A DNA stretch of 64,000 bases, taken from contig CAJQMR010000031.1 of assembly GCA_905479495.1 (NCBI GenBank), positions 1 through 64,000 of the forward strand. Direction: 5' to 3'. This DNA is from an uncultured Anaerolineae bacterium. Its GTDB lineage: Bacteria; Chloroflexota; Anaerolineae; Promineifilales; Promineifilaceae. Under the pieces are notes generated by a model, which did not search any database, was not told the origin of the DNA, and saw only the letters and a program-made list of their open reading frames with translations. This document shows positions 27,621 through 35,234 of this stretch, in pieces. The position numbers were made by a program, and so were the translations under genes. The first letter of the stretch is position 1. Each line of letters opens with the position of its first letter.

Positions 27621-28946
27621 CTAGCCACCACCCGCTACCGGCGTAGCCGTTGGCGCTGTGGTAAAGATGGGATCTAACACCGGTGTTGTTGGTGTCCGGC
27701 CCCGATCGTACTCGGTGAGAGTCAGGTTACCAGTGAGCTGGGCATCAATAAACGCAGCCAGGTTCTCCAACTGTTTTGTTTGCAGCTCAGAGGCAGACAA
27801 CGGCCGTACTTCCCGACCCGTTACCTCGACGAGGTAATAAAGGGTTGTTTCCGCATCTACCGTCCGAGAAATAACACCGCTTGGCTCCCCAACCGGGAGA
27901 GCAAAAGCAGTCTCAGTAACCTCAGCCCCAAAGCTGGCGGAAACCGCATCCTCGGTGCGCCACAAAACCTCGCTCGCCTGTGCCGTTGATCCAGATGTTG
28001 GATCGGCTGGCAGACTGCGAATCTCATTCCAAACCGAAAGATAGTCTGAAGAATCAATCACCGCAGCACTTTCGTTCGCTTCCTCTTCTGTGTCAAACTG
28101 TAAGACAAAGAAGCTCACCTGCTCCGCGTCTTCTGCCAGTTCACCTTCTTCAGCTAACGCTTCAATGAGACGCTCCCGGTAGATTTGGTTACGCACAATT
28201 TCGCGATACTGATCCTCGGAAACGCCAAGATCCTCAAATTGAGCCATCAGGCCACCAAACTCTTCCTGATAGGACTCAGCTGAAACGGGCGTTGCCGTAG
28301 GGGCTGGCGTGCTGGTTGGCCCCAGTGTAGCGGTGGGGAATGGTGTGCTGGTCGGAACAACATCGGTGATAACGGCCGTTGGAATCGGTGTGACAGAAGG
28401 CGTTGGCTCAACGGTTGCCGTTGCCGTAGGGGCAGGCGTAGGCAAGCCACCACCAAAATAATTGAACGTGGCACCAATTTCAGCATCAACGTCTGCATCT
28501 GTTACCGTAATGCCTCGCGCCTCGGCCGCTTGCCGAATAACAACCTCATCAATCATCTGATTGAGCGTATTCTGGCCCAAAAGCTCAGCTTGCAGCAGAT
28601 CATTAATCGCCTGACCGGCAAACTGCTGCACGACGCCCACATTTCCCTGGAACGCTTCTAGCTGGTTTTCCAACAAGATTATCCGCTGTGCTCGCTCAAA
28701 GCCTACCCGCGCCTGCCATTCTTTCAAGGAGATCTCCTCCTCGTTTACAATGGCAACGGGCCGATTAGGGGCAATCACCAATTCATTAATAGCTGCGGCC
28801 AGAAAAACCAACAGCAACAAGCCCCCCACAATAGCGACACCAATGCGAATCTGGCGCGTCTGTTGGGCGTGCTTGCGTGCCATCAACACTTCTTTGCGCG
28901 ACCGGCGTTCCCCTTCATTTGTCGTTGTCTCTTGTTTCTTTGCCAT
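27621..28946 (-). CDS. SurA/PrsA-like foldase with Thr/Pro-rich insert
   Basis: This 441-residue protein has a membrane helix at about 33-55. A SurA-N-type chaperone region follows (LKEWQARVGFERAQR and LNQMIDEVVIRQAAEARGITVTDADVDAEI, about 75-170). Next comes a Thr/Pro-rich insert (about 175-230), then a parvulin-like C-terminal half (SDYLSVWNEIRSLPADP, FALPVGEPSGVI, about 300-400). The expected role is folding of exported proteins outside the membrane. The insert interrupting a SurA-type fold is unusual. It follows the rpsF-ssb-rpsR operon. Confidence 0.82.
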   Translation of the reverse strand: MAKKQETTTNEGERRSRKEVLMARKHAQQTRQIRIGVAIVGGLLLLVFLAAAINELVIAPNRPVAIVNEEEISLKEWQARVGFERAQRIILLENQLEAFQGNVGVVQQFAGQAINDLLQAELLGQNTLNQMIDEVVIRQAAEARGITVTDADVDAEIGATFNYFGGGLPTPAPTATATVEPTPSVTPIPTAVITDVVPTSTPFPTATLGPTSTPAPTATPVSAESYQEEFGGLMAQFEDLGVSEDQYREIVRNQIYRERLIEALAEEGELAEDAEQVSFFVLQFDTEEEANESAAVIDSSDYLSVWNEIRSLPADPTSGSTAQASEVLWRTEDAVSASFGAEVTETAFALPVGEPSGVISRTVDAETTLYYLVEVTGREVRPLSASELQTKQLENLAAFIDAQLTGNLTLTEYDRGRTPTTPVLDPIFTTAPTATPVAGGG

Positions 28947-28966
28947 AAGATTATGAGTTTATGTGA

Positions 28967-29197
28967 TTATTCGTCGGCAAACGGCAATAAGGCGATGTGC
29001 CGTGCCCGCTTGATAGCTATCGCCAGCGTACGTTGATGCTTGGCGCAAGTCCCAGTCTGGCGACGGGGGCGAATACGGCCGAATTCATTCACATAGCGGC
29101 TCAGCATCTCATGCTGTTTGTAATCAATTTCTATTTTATTGTCAGCACAGAAGCTGCAAGAGCGCTGTCTTCTTGGTCCTCGATTTCTTGAACGCAT
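28967..29197 (-). CDS. rpsR: 30S ribosomal protein S18
   Basis: This 76-residue protein binds 16S rRNA with S6 on the platform of the small subunit. The CSFC pair near residue 14 and a later Cys in TGTCAKHQR suggest a zinc-containing form. FGRIRPRRQTGTCAKHQR is the family signature. GAGGAA precedes the ATG. It is the third gene of rpsF-ssb-rpsR; rplI, often next, is absent. Confidence 0.97.
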   Translation of the reverse strand: MRSRNRGPRRQRSCSFCADNKIEIDYKQHEMLSRYVNEFGRIRPRRQTGTCAKHQRTLAIAIKRARHIALLPFADE

Positions 29198-29237
29198 TTT
29201 TTAGTTCCTCTCAAAATCAGGGTAAATATCCCACTCA

Positions 29238-29579
29238 TCAAACTGCGGTGTCAGCCAGAGCAATCAACTCATGCGCAATCACTTCTGTTCGGAAATGTTT
29301 GCGCCCGCTGTTGTCATCCCAACTGCGCGTTTGTAATCGCCCTTCCACATAAACTTGCTGGCCGTGGCCCAGGCGCTTGCTGCTAATATCAGCCAAACTG
29401 CCCCAGGCAACCACGTTAAACCATTCTGTTTCTTCATGCCTGGCCCCATCTGATGAGGTCCAGGTGCGAGAAGTAGCCACACTGAACGAAGCAACTGATC
29501 GGCCATTGGGCGTCTCGCGCACTTCTGGTTCACCATCGACCCAACCAATAATCATTACCTTGTTCAGCCCCTTGTTCAT
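29238..29579 (-). CDS. ssb: Single-stranded DNA-binding protein without acidic tail
   Basis: From the ATG at 29579, preceded by GGGAG, the protein has 113 residues. An upstream extension to 29663 would run through a dyad and has no ribosome binding site. The OB fold is clear: NKVMIIGWVDGEPEVRETPNG, VASFSVATSRTW, EWFNVVAWGSLADI and VYVEGRLQTRSW. It ends in ALIALADTAV-type sequence and lacks the disordered linker and the acidic DDxIPF-type tip that recruits partner proteins. Either a second SSB carries that role or this lineage uses a short form. Confidence 0.93.
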   Translation of the reverse strand: MNKGLNKVMIIGWVDGEPEVRETPNGRSVASFSVATSRTWTSSDGARHEETEWFNVVAWGSLADISSKRLGHGQQVYVEGRLQTRSWDDNSGRKHFRTEVIAHELIALADTAV

Positions 29580-29642
29580 GACACACTCCCAACAATAGGG
29601 GGGATTTACCCGTTGTTCGCTTATTAATAAAAAATTTAAATA

Positions 29643-29686
29643 CTGGTTAATGCCCCATTGCACAGCATGTCAGTAGAGTTAACCAG
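29643..29686. repeat. CTGGTTAA inverted repeat upstream of ssb
   Basis: CTGGTTAA (29643-29650) and TTAACCAG (29679-29686) are exact complements 28 bases apart, in the gap between rpsF and ssb. It may form an mRNA hairpin in the ssb leader. Confidence 0.55.
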
Positions 29687-29697
29687 CTAAAGCAAAT

Positions 29698-29746
29698 TTG
29701 ACAGGCTCCGAAAAGAGAGTTGCTCTCGTTTTGGCATACCTGTCAA
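29698..29746. repeat. TTGACAGG nested hairpin between rpsF and ssb
   Basis: TTGACAGG (29698-29705) pairs with CCTGTCAA (29739-29746). Inside, CCGAAAAGAGA pairs with TCTCGTTTTGG at 9 of 11 positions. It resembles the AGACCTGACAGG elements at 30166 and 32990. It could attenuate or process the ribosomal transcript. Confidence 0.65.
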
Positions 29747-29754
29747 CGTCATTA

Positions 29755-30048
29755 TTATTGTTCCTTGCGCACAATCATGTAGCGCAAAATATCATCCGTA
29801 TACTGCATATTTCGTTCAATATCCGTAAGACGCTCTGGGTCTAATTGTGAATTGAACAAAATGTAATACCCTTCCGTATTCTTGCGGATAGGGTACGCCA
29901 AACGACGTTGACCCCACACATCTTGCACCGGCTTATCGCCTTCGGCTTCACCGTGGGTCAACCAACCAGAAACGCGCTCTATCAGCGTAGAACGGGCCTC
30001 ATCATCTAAATTTGTCTGAAAAATAACGGTAACTTCGTACTCTCGCAC
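29755..30048 (-). CDS. rpsF: 30S ribosomal protein S6
   Basis: This 97-residue protein has the ferredoxin-like S6 fold: REYEVTVIFQTNLDDEAR at the start, WGQRRLAYPIRKNTEGYYIL in the centre and an IVRKEQ end. It starts with GTG, supported by an AGGAGGT site 8 bases upstream. It is the first gene of rpsF-ssb-rpsR. The leader contains a possible hairpin at 30085-30112. Confidence 0.97.
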   Translation of the reverse strand: MREYEVTVIFQTNLDDEARSTLIERVSGWLTHGEAEGDKPVQDVWGQRRLAYPIRKNTEGYYILFNSQLDPERLTDIERNMQYTDDILRYMIVRKEQ

Positions 30049-30165
30049 GTTGCTTACCTCCTTTCCTTGGAATTACTCTGGCGAGCTCTGCCCTTAAATT
30101 TAGCTTAAGAGCGGAAAGCAGCAGATATATAATTATTTTGCTGTGCAACGGAGGAGGATAATAGC

Positions 30166-30198
30166 AGACCTGCCAAGTTTTGCAAACCTGACAGGTCT
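30166..30198. repeat. AGACCTGACAGG-type inverted repeat
   Basis: The arms AGACCTGCCAAGTTT (30166-30180) and AAACCTGACAGGTCT (30184-30198) pair at 13 of 15 positions around TGC. The right arm contains CTGACA, which sits at -35 for the next gene. The element at 32990-33054 is a relative. Confidence 0.8.
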
Positions 30199-30216
30199 TT
30201 CAGCTAGCGATATAAT
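30188..30216 (+). promoter_or_regulatory. Candidate leaderless promoter of the GH99-like gene
   Basis: CTGACA (30188-30193) and a perfect TATAAT (30211-30216) are separated by 17 bases. The ATG begins 8 bases after the -10 box at 30225. The -35 lies within the intergenic repeat arm. Confidence 0.6.
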
Positions 30217-30224
30217 GCATACTT

Positions 30225-32117
30225 ATGATTTCAAACCAAAATCGAACTTTTCGCAGCCTGCGTTTGGGGCTGCTTTTTCTGAGTCTGCTTATTCTGCCGC
30301 TGTTGTTTGGGCAGCACACAAAGCCACCGGCAGCAAGGGCACAGGGGCAAACGCGCCTGGTGCTGGCCTTTTACTATGCTTGGTACAGTCCAGACAGCTT
30401 TGGCCCTGGCGCTACCCCATTCCAACCGGTATCCCCCTACTTTTCTACTGACACGGGCACCATCCAGCGGCAGGTAAACGAAGCACAATCCGCTGGCATT
30501 GATGGTTTTGTGCAAAGCTGGTACGGACCAGAAACAGCTAACAATCAAACCGAGACCAACTTTCAGGCATTGCTGAATATTGCTTCGGCCACAGGTTTTA
30601 AAGCGGCCGTTGATTTTGAAACTGCCAGCCCCTTCTTCGCCAGTAATGATGACCGCATCAATGCCCTGCGTACTTTGCTGAGCACTCATGCCAATCATCC
30701 TGCCTATCTGCGCGTAGATGGTAAGCCAGTGGTTTTCTTTTGGGCCAACTGGATATTGTCGCCCGCCGAATGGGTCACCATTCGCAATACGGTAGACCCG
30801 GACCGCAACAGTATCTGGATTGCAGAAGGAGGCGATACCACCTATCTGGATGCCTTTGACGGCCTTCATCTATACAATATTGCCTGGTCTGGTAATCCGG
30901 CAGGAACGGCCGCAACTTGGGCGGCCAATACACGAGCAGCAGCAGCTACCTACGGCGGTTACAAATATTGGGTTGGCACGGCCATGCCCGGCTGGAATGC
31001 TGACCTGGTTGGCTCCAGTACTGCCCCCCGTGACCGGGCCAATGGCGATTTTTATCGCTCGACGTTTGGCGGGGCTGCGGCCAGTTCGCCCGATATGCTC
31101 ATCATCACCTCATTTAACGAGTGGAAAGAAGGCAGCCAGATTGAGCCAAGCGTGGAATATGGCAATTTTTATTTGCAGCTTACGGCCGAATTAAGCAACG
31201 CTTATAAAAGTGGCAGTATTGCTGCCCCACCGCCGCCTACACAACCACCGCCAACACCCACCCTTGACCCCAACGCGACGCCAACCGCCACGCTGCCACC
31301 GCCAGCCACCATCACACCCGGACCATCACCGACGCCACTGCCGCCAACGTTGACACCCACACCGCTGCCCAGTCCAACACCCCTGGCTTCACCCACGGCC
31401 CAGCCAGACGGCCGTATCCTCTACACCGTACAAACAGGCGACACACTCATCAACCTGGCTGATCAGTACGATGTTTCGCTGGAAAATTTATATGCCTGGA
31501 ACAACTTACTGCCCAACAGCTTGCTCTCCGTAGGGCAAAACATCATCATCGGCTACACGGTATTGCCAGATGGCTCTACACCGCTGGCTGGATTCCCGGA
31601 CGCGCGCGTGAAGCCAGACGGCACGATTGTGCATGTGGTTGGTGGCGGTGACACGCTCTTGCTGATTGCAGCTACCTACGATCTGACGCTTGACCAACTA
31701 TACGAAATCAGCGGTCTGAATGAAGGGGCGCTGCTGCAACTGGGGCAAGAGGTTGTGGTGGGACAGCGCCCCAAACCGGCAACCATTGGCGGATCATCAG
31801 AAGATCCAGAACTGGGGTTGAGTGTGATCGAGGTGACAGTGATTGCCTCCCCAACGGCCGAACCCACGGCCGTTTTTACCCCAACACCCACACTAACCCA
31901 TACACCTACGGCAACGGCCGTTCCTACCCAAGCCGTCGCCGCCGTTGATAATGTTGAGAATACAGAAGACGAGATAGTTGAAACGGCCGTAGCCCCTACA
32001 CCTGAACCAGCTGATCCTGTTCAGCAAACCAGCAACCTGCTTTGGCTACTTATTGGCGCTGTGGCCATATTATTGGTGGCTAGCGGCATTCTCATTGTTG
32101 TCGCCAGACGAGGATAA
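30225..32117 (+). CDS. GH99-like glycosidase with two LysM domains and C-terminal membrane anchor
   Basis: This 630-residue protein has a signal peptide (about 1-40). A GH99/GH71-like TIM-barrel region follows (about 45-325), with LAFYYAWYSPDSFGPG, GIDGFVQSWYGPE, KPVVFFWANW and ITSFNEWKEGSQIEPS, whose Glu is a candidate catalytic acid. A Thr/Pro stalk and two LysM domains (about 400-445 and 465-515) come next, and a second stalk leads to a C-terminal helix ending in VARRG. It likely acts on wall or matrix polysaccharide while tethered. GH99 enzymes cut alpha-mannans; the substrate here is inferred only by fold. Confidence 0.87.
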   Translation: MISNQNRTFRSLRLGLLFLSLLILPLLFGQHTKPPAARAQGQTRLVLAFYYAWYSPDSFGPGATPFQPVSPYFSTDTGTIQRQVNEAQSAGIDGFVQSWYGPETANNQTETNFQALLNIASATGFKAAVDFETASPFFASNDDRINALRTLLSTHANHPAYLRVDGKPVVFFWANWILSPAEWVTIRNTVDPDRNSIWIAEGGDTTYLDAFDGLHLYNIAWSGNPAGTAATWAANTRAAAATYGGYKYWVGTAMPGWNADLVGSSTAPRDRANGDFYRSTFGGAAASSPDMLIITSFNEWKEGSQIEPSVEYGNFYLQLTAELSNAYKSGSIAAPPPPTQPPPTPTLDPNATPTATLPPPATITPGPSPTPLPPTLTPTPLPSPTPLASPTAQPDGRILYTVQTGDTLINLADQYDVSLENLYAWNNLLPNSLLSVGQNIIIGYTVLPDGSTPLAGFPDARVKPDGTIVHVVGGGDTLLLIAATYDLTLDQLYEISGLNEGALLQLGQEVVVGQRPKPATIGGSSEDPELGLSVIEVTVIASPTAEPTAVFTPTPTLTHTPTATAVPTQAVAAVDNVENTEDEIVETAVAPTPEPADPVQQTSNLLWLLIGAVAILLVASGILIVVARRG

Positions 32118-32170
32118 ACCGGCTTAAATTTTTCTCAAGAAATCAAAATTTTCTATTGCAGTTCCTTTGT

Positions 32171-32176
32171 TATAAT
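32171..32176 (+). promoter_or_regulatory. Candidate -10 box 8 bases before an ATG
   Basis: A perfect TATAAT ends 8 bases before the ATG at 32185, with no ribosome binding site. This suggests a leaderless message. The -35 is not obvious. Confidence 0.45.
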
Positions 32177-32184
32177 CTCACCCG

Positions 32185-32484
32185 ATGCGCGATATAACAC
32201 AAATGGTGTACACATTTTGGACTATCCTGCTGCTGGCTGTCATGCTGGTGGGATCGCCCCTGGCAACTTTTGGTTGCCAAACGGTTGTCCCTGAGCAGTT
32301 TCAGGTGCCATGTGAGTCCCATTTTGGGAATACGGCCGTACAAAACAACTTCATCCAACCCATCATTGCCATCATTGCTGTCCTTCTGAATTCAGTCATC
32401 ATCTGTTGGCTTAAACCACGACACCATGCCCCACAAGAATTGTACCTTCTGCCACCGCTACCACCGCCCCGTTCGTTCGTTTGA
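32185..32484 (+). CDS. Small membrane protein of unknown function
   Basis: This 99-residue protein has two hydrophobic stretches (about 8-28 and 58-76). Between them is a short loop with two cysteines (GCQTVVPEQFQVPC), which could form a disulfide outside the membrane. The tail is Pro-rich. I do not recognise it. The upstream TATAAT and an internal ACGGCCGT support it being a gene. It precedes the PCu(A)C gene by 53 bases. Confidence 0.55.
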   Translation: MRDITQMVYTFWTILLLAVMLVGSPLATFGCQTVVPEQFQVPCESHFGNTAVQNNFIQPIIAIIAVLLNSVIICWLKPRHHAPQELYLLPPLPPPRSFV

Positions 32485-32537
32485 GCAAAATCAGGCAATT
32501 TCATAATCAATTTAAAACATATTTTGGAGACAAACGA

Positions 32538-32981
32538 ATGAAAAAAGTAGTTGTTTTATTGGCGTTCTTATTACTAACGGCCGTTGCCTGCACAGGCAGC
32601 AGCAATGATGAAGCCATTACCGTCACAGATCCCTGGGGGCGCACCTCACCAATGGCCGCCGAAAACGGTGCATTTTACATGATGCTTACCAACAACAGCG
32701 ACAGCGACGATGCACTCGTCTCTGTGGCCACAGATGCCTGTGGCATGGTTGAACTGCATGAAATGTATGACAAGGGAGAAGGCGTGATGGGGATGCGCCC
32801 GGTTGAAGGTGGCACGATTCCCGTTCCGGCTGGTGGCAATGCTGAACTTAAGCCAGGTGGTTTGCACGTTATGTGCATGGGCAAACAAATCGATTTTGCC
32901 GCCGACACAGAAATTCCACTTACCTTAACGTTTGAAAATGCTGAGGATATGGAAGTAACGGCCGTCATCCGCGATAACTAA
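32538..32981 (+). CDS. PCu(A)C copper chaperone lipoprotein
   Basis: The ATG at 32538 follows GGAGA. The 147-residue product has a lipobox LTAVAC (Cys about 18) and a PCu(A)C domain. The Cu(I) ligands His and Met are seen in VELHEMYDKGEGVMGM and PGGLHVMCMG. The family delivers copper to the CuA or CuB centre of cytochrome oxidase outside the membrane. An earlier in-frame start at 32481 would add 19 residues ahead of a clear signal peptide and is rejected. No oxidase genes are in the window. Confidence 0.92.
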   Translation: MKKVVVLLAFLLLTAVACTGSSNDEAITVTDPWGRTSPMAAENGAFYMMLTNNSDSDDALVSVATDACGMVELHEMYDKGEGVMGMRPVEGGTIPVPAGGNAELKPGGLHVMCMGKQIDFAADTEIPLTLTFENAEDMEVTAVIRDN

Positions 32982-32989
32982 TTCTTATT

Positions 32990-33054
32990 AGACCTGACAG
33001 GTGGCCGTTCAACATCTTTTCTTGTGAAAGTTTCGACGGCCACCCGTCAGGTCT
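32990..33054. terminator. Bidirectional hairpin AGACCTGACAGG between convergent genes
   Basis: AGACCTGACAGGTGGCCGT (32990-33008) pairs with 33036-33054 at 18 of 19 positions. A 27-base loop contains an inner CTTTTC/GAAAG stem. It ends just before the radA stop, so it probably terminates both the copper-chaperone and radA transcripts. Confidence 0.8.
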
Positions 33055-33058
33055 CAAA

Positions 33059-34441
33059 CTACCCCTTAATTAGCGCCACATCAATTGCCTCAGCCAAATT
33101 ACGGCAACCGACCAATTCCAACCCTTTTGGTGGCTCCGTCAAACGGCGTTGGGCTGTTTTGGGGATGACACACCGCTTAAACCCCAGCTTCATTGCTTCT
33201 TTCAGGCGGGATTCCAGCTGGCTTACCGCCCGCAGCTCGCCACTCAAGCCTACTTCCCCCACAAAAGCCATATCAGCATGAACGGATTGATCCTTCACGC
33301 TGCTGGCAATCGCCACAGCAATGGCTAAATCAGCCGCTGGCTCATCAATTTGCAGCCCACCAATGACGTTAACAAACACATCTTTATCATGCAGCTTCAG
33401 GCGGACGCGCCGGGTGAGAACGGCCGTAATCAACAACAGCCGATTGTAATCTACCCCATTGGCCGTGCGGCGCGGATTAGAAAACGTCGTTGAGCTGGCC
33501 AATGCCTGAACTTCCACCAACAAAGGACGAGTCCCTTCCATCGTAACGGCAATCGTAGAGCCTGGCGCATTAATTTGCCGCTCCGCCAAAAACGCTTCTG
33601 ATGGATTGGGCACTTCCACCATGCCCTTCTCCACCATCTCAAACACACCCACCTCGCTCGTCGCGCCAAACCGGTTCTTCACGCTGCGCAACAGCCGGTA
33701 GCGATGAAATGGGTCCCCTTCCAGATATAAAACCGTATCTACGATATGCTCCAGCACGCGTGGCCCGGCAATGGTGCCCTCTTTGGTGACATGCCCAACT
33801 AAAAAGATAGCCACACCAGATGTCTTGGCCAGCTCCTGAAAGCGGCTGGCACATTCACGCACCTGGCTCACGCTGCCCGCCGCCGAGGTCAAATCTTCGG
33901 CAAAGGTGGTCTGGATGCTGTCAACAATGACCAGCGTTGGCTGAAGCTCCTCCACATGATTCAAAATCGCTTGCAGCTTCGTCTCGGTTACCAAATACAA
34001 ATCATCGGCTGTGATGTCCAACCTGTCAGCGCGCATTTTGATTTGCCGACTGCTCTCCTCTCCAGAGACATAAAGCGTGGTGCCGTGGGCGTTGGCTGTC
34101 AGCGCAGACACATCCAGCAACAGCGTCGATTTGCCAATGCCAGGATCGCCCCCCACCAGCACCAGCGACCCGGGCACAATGCCGCCGCCTAGCACGCGGC
34201 CAAATTCTGGTAAGGGCAAGGGCAGCCGCTCAAATCCATCGGCCGTCACTTCAGCAAGACGCTGCGGCTGGCTATCGCTTTGCCCGGTAGCGCGGCGGTT
34301 GCGCTTACTGGCTGGTGCTTCAGCAACCAACAATTCTTCTTGCATCGTATCAAATTCGCCACATTTTGGACAGCGCCCGACATAAGCGGCCGTAACGCGG
34401 CCACAATTTTGGCAAACAAATCGAGATCGAGTTTTGGCCAT
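33059..34441 (-). CDS. radA: DNA repair protein RadA/Sms
   Basis: From the ATG at 34441, preceded by GAGGAG, the protein has 460 residues. It has an N-terminal C4 zinc finger (FVCQNCGRVTAAYVGRCPKCGE), a Walker A GGDPGIGKSTLLLD (about 95), a KNRFG motif (about 250) and a Lon-like C-terminal domain with DLAIAVAIASS. RadA drives branch migration in recombination and helps process stalled forks. The 17-residue longer form from 34492 has no ribosome binding site and precedes the zinc finger, so it is rejected. Confidence 0.97.
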   Translation of the reverse strand: MAKTRSRFVCQNCGRVTAAYVGRCPKCGEFDTMQEELLVAEAPASKRNRRATGQSDSQPQRLAEVTADGFERLPLPLPEFGRVLGGGIVPGSLVLVGGDPGIGKSTLLLDVSALTANAHGTTLYVSGEESSRQIKMRADRLDITADDLYLVTETKLQAILNHVEELQPTLVIVDSIQTTFAEDLTSAAGSVSQVRECASRFQELAKTSGVAIFLVGHVTKEGTIAGPRVLEHIVDTVLYLEGDPFHRYRLLRSVKNRFGATSEVGVFEMVEKGMVEVPNPSEAFLAERQINAPGSTIAVTMEGTRPLLVEVQALASSTTFSNPRRTANGVDYNRLLLITAVLTRRVRLKLHDKDVFVNVIGGLQIDEPAADLAIAVAIASSVKDQSVHADMAFVGEVGLSGELRAVSQLESRLKEAMKLGFKRCVIPKTAQRRLTEPPKGLELVGCRNLAEAIDVALIKG

Positions 34442-34492
34442 ACTTTCTCCTCGTTTCGAATTTAGGGGCTTAAGTTGTGGCGATTTTAACAT

Positions 34493-34795
34493 ATGCTATA
34501 CTTTTTTGCCGTGATTGATTGGCGCTCTGTATGGACAAATGGGTTATGGATTTTGGGAACGGCCGTTTTGCTAGGAACGTTTAGTTACGCTTACTGGTTA
34601 TCCCAAACTGCGCCCCAAACTTTGTCTGAAATTTACCAAAAATCACCGTTTGCCCAGCTGTTTTGGATTGGCTTTTTGCTGGTTCTGTTGGGGCTTGTTT
34701 TTACATCGACTCGCTGGTGGGAAACGGCCGTTTGGCTGCTGTTTACCGGCTGGACCATCTTTAACTTAATTGCATCACTGCGAAGTTCAAAATGA
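34493..34795 (+). CDS. Small polytopic membrane protein
   Basis: This 100-residue protein has three hydrophobic stretches (about 14-32, 50-66 and 72-92) and several Trp residues. Its stop overlaps the next ATG by 4 bases (ATGA). It is unrecognised. Two ACGGCCGT octamers fall within it. It is divergent from radA. Confidence 0.65.
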   Translation: MLYFFAVIDWRSVWTNGLWILGTAVLLGTFSYAYWLSQTAPQTLSEIYQKSPFAQLFWIGFLLVLLGLVFTSTRWWETAVWLLFTGWTIFNLIASLRSSK

Positions 34796-35223
34796 AAATT
34801 GTGCTGAAAAAATCATCTATCTACTCTTTGCTACTTCTCTCGCTAGCTACCCTATTGCTTCTTTCAACGCGGCCAGCCATTGCCCAAACCGACCCTGAAT
34901 CAACGCCCACAAATGGGTATCCGCCACCAGCAACCCCGGCCCAACTGGAGGAAGCGTATCCAAACCAACTGCCACCGCCCACAAGCAATGCTGTAAATGA
35001 AGCTTATGTTGCACCCACGGAAGCCGCAGTCGGTGCGACAAATCCCCCAGCAATCGTAGGAGATTCGGCACCAGCAGCAACGGCCGTTGCCACCTTACCC
35101 GTCAGCCAAAGCACCCTGGTTCGCAACCGGGCAATCTTATGGGCTGGCTTTTTAATTACGTTGATTCTCTTTTTGCTGGCCGTGTACGGCGCGATGTTGA
35201 TGTACACACGGCCTCGTAATTAA
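34792..35223 (+). CDS. Exported Pro/Thr/Ala-rich protein with C-terminal membrane helix
   Basis: This 143-residue protein has a signal peptide (about 1-32, ending IAQ). A low-complexity Pro/Ala/Thr stalk follows (about 33-105), then one helix (about 113-135) and a short basic tail, YTRPRN. It is coupled to the preceding gene and 11 bases before the next. The architecture suggests a small membrane-tethered spacer protein; no function is known. Confidence 0.7.
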   Translation: MKIVLKKSSIYSLLLLSLATLLLLSTRPAIAQTDPESTPTNGYPPPATPAQLEEAYPNQLPPPTSNAVNEAYVAPTEAAVGATNPPAIVGDSAPAATAVATLPVSQSTLVRNRAILWAGFLITLILFLLAVYGAMLMYTRPRN

Positions 35224-35234
35224 GCACACCCTTC

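Noticed and set aside
31200..31400. Tandem DNA repeat in the GH99-like gene
   Set aside because: It is a coding Thr/Pro-rich stalk with degenerate codons, not a true satellite.
32481..32540. Upstream in-frame start for the copper chaperone
   Set aside because: It would place 19 polar residues before a clear signal peptide; the ATG at 32538 has GGAGA.
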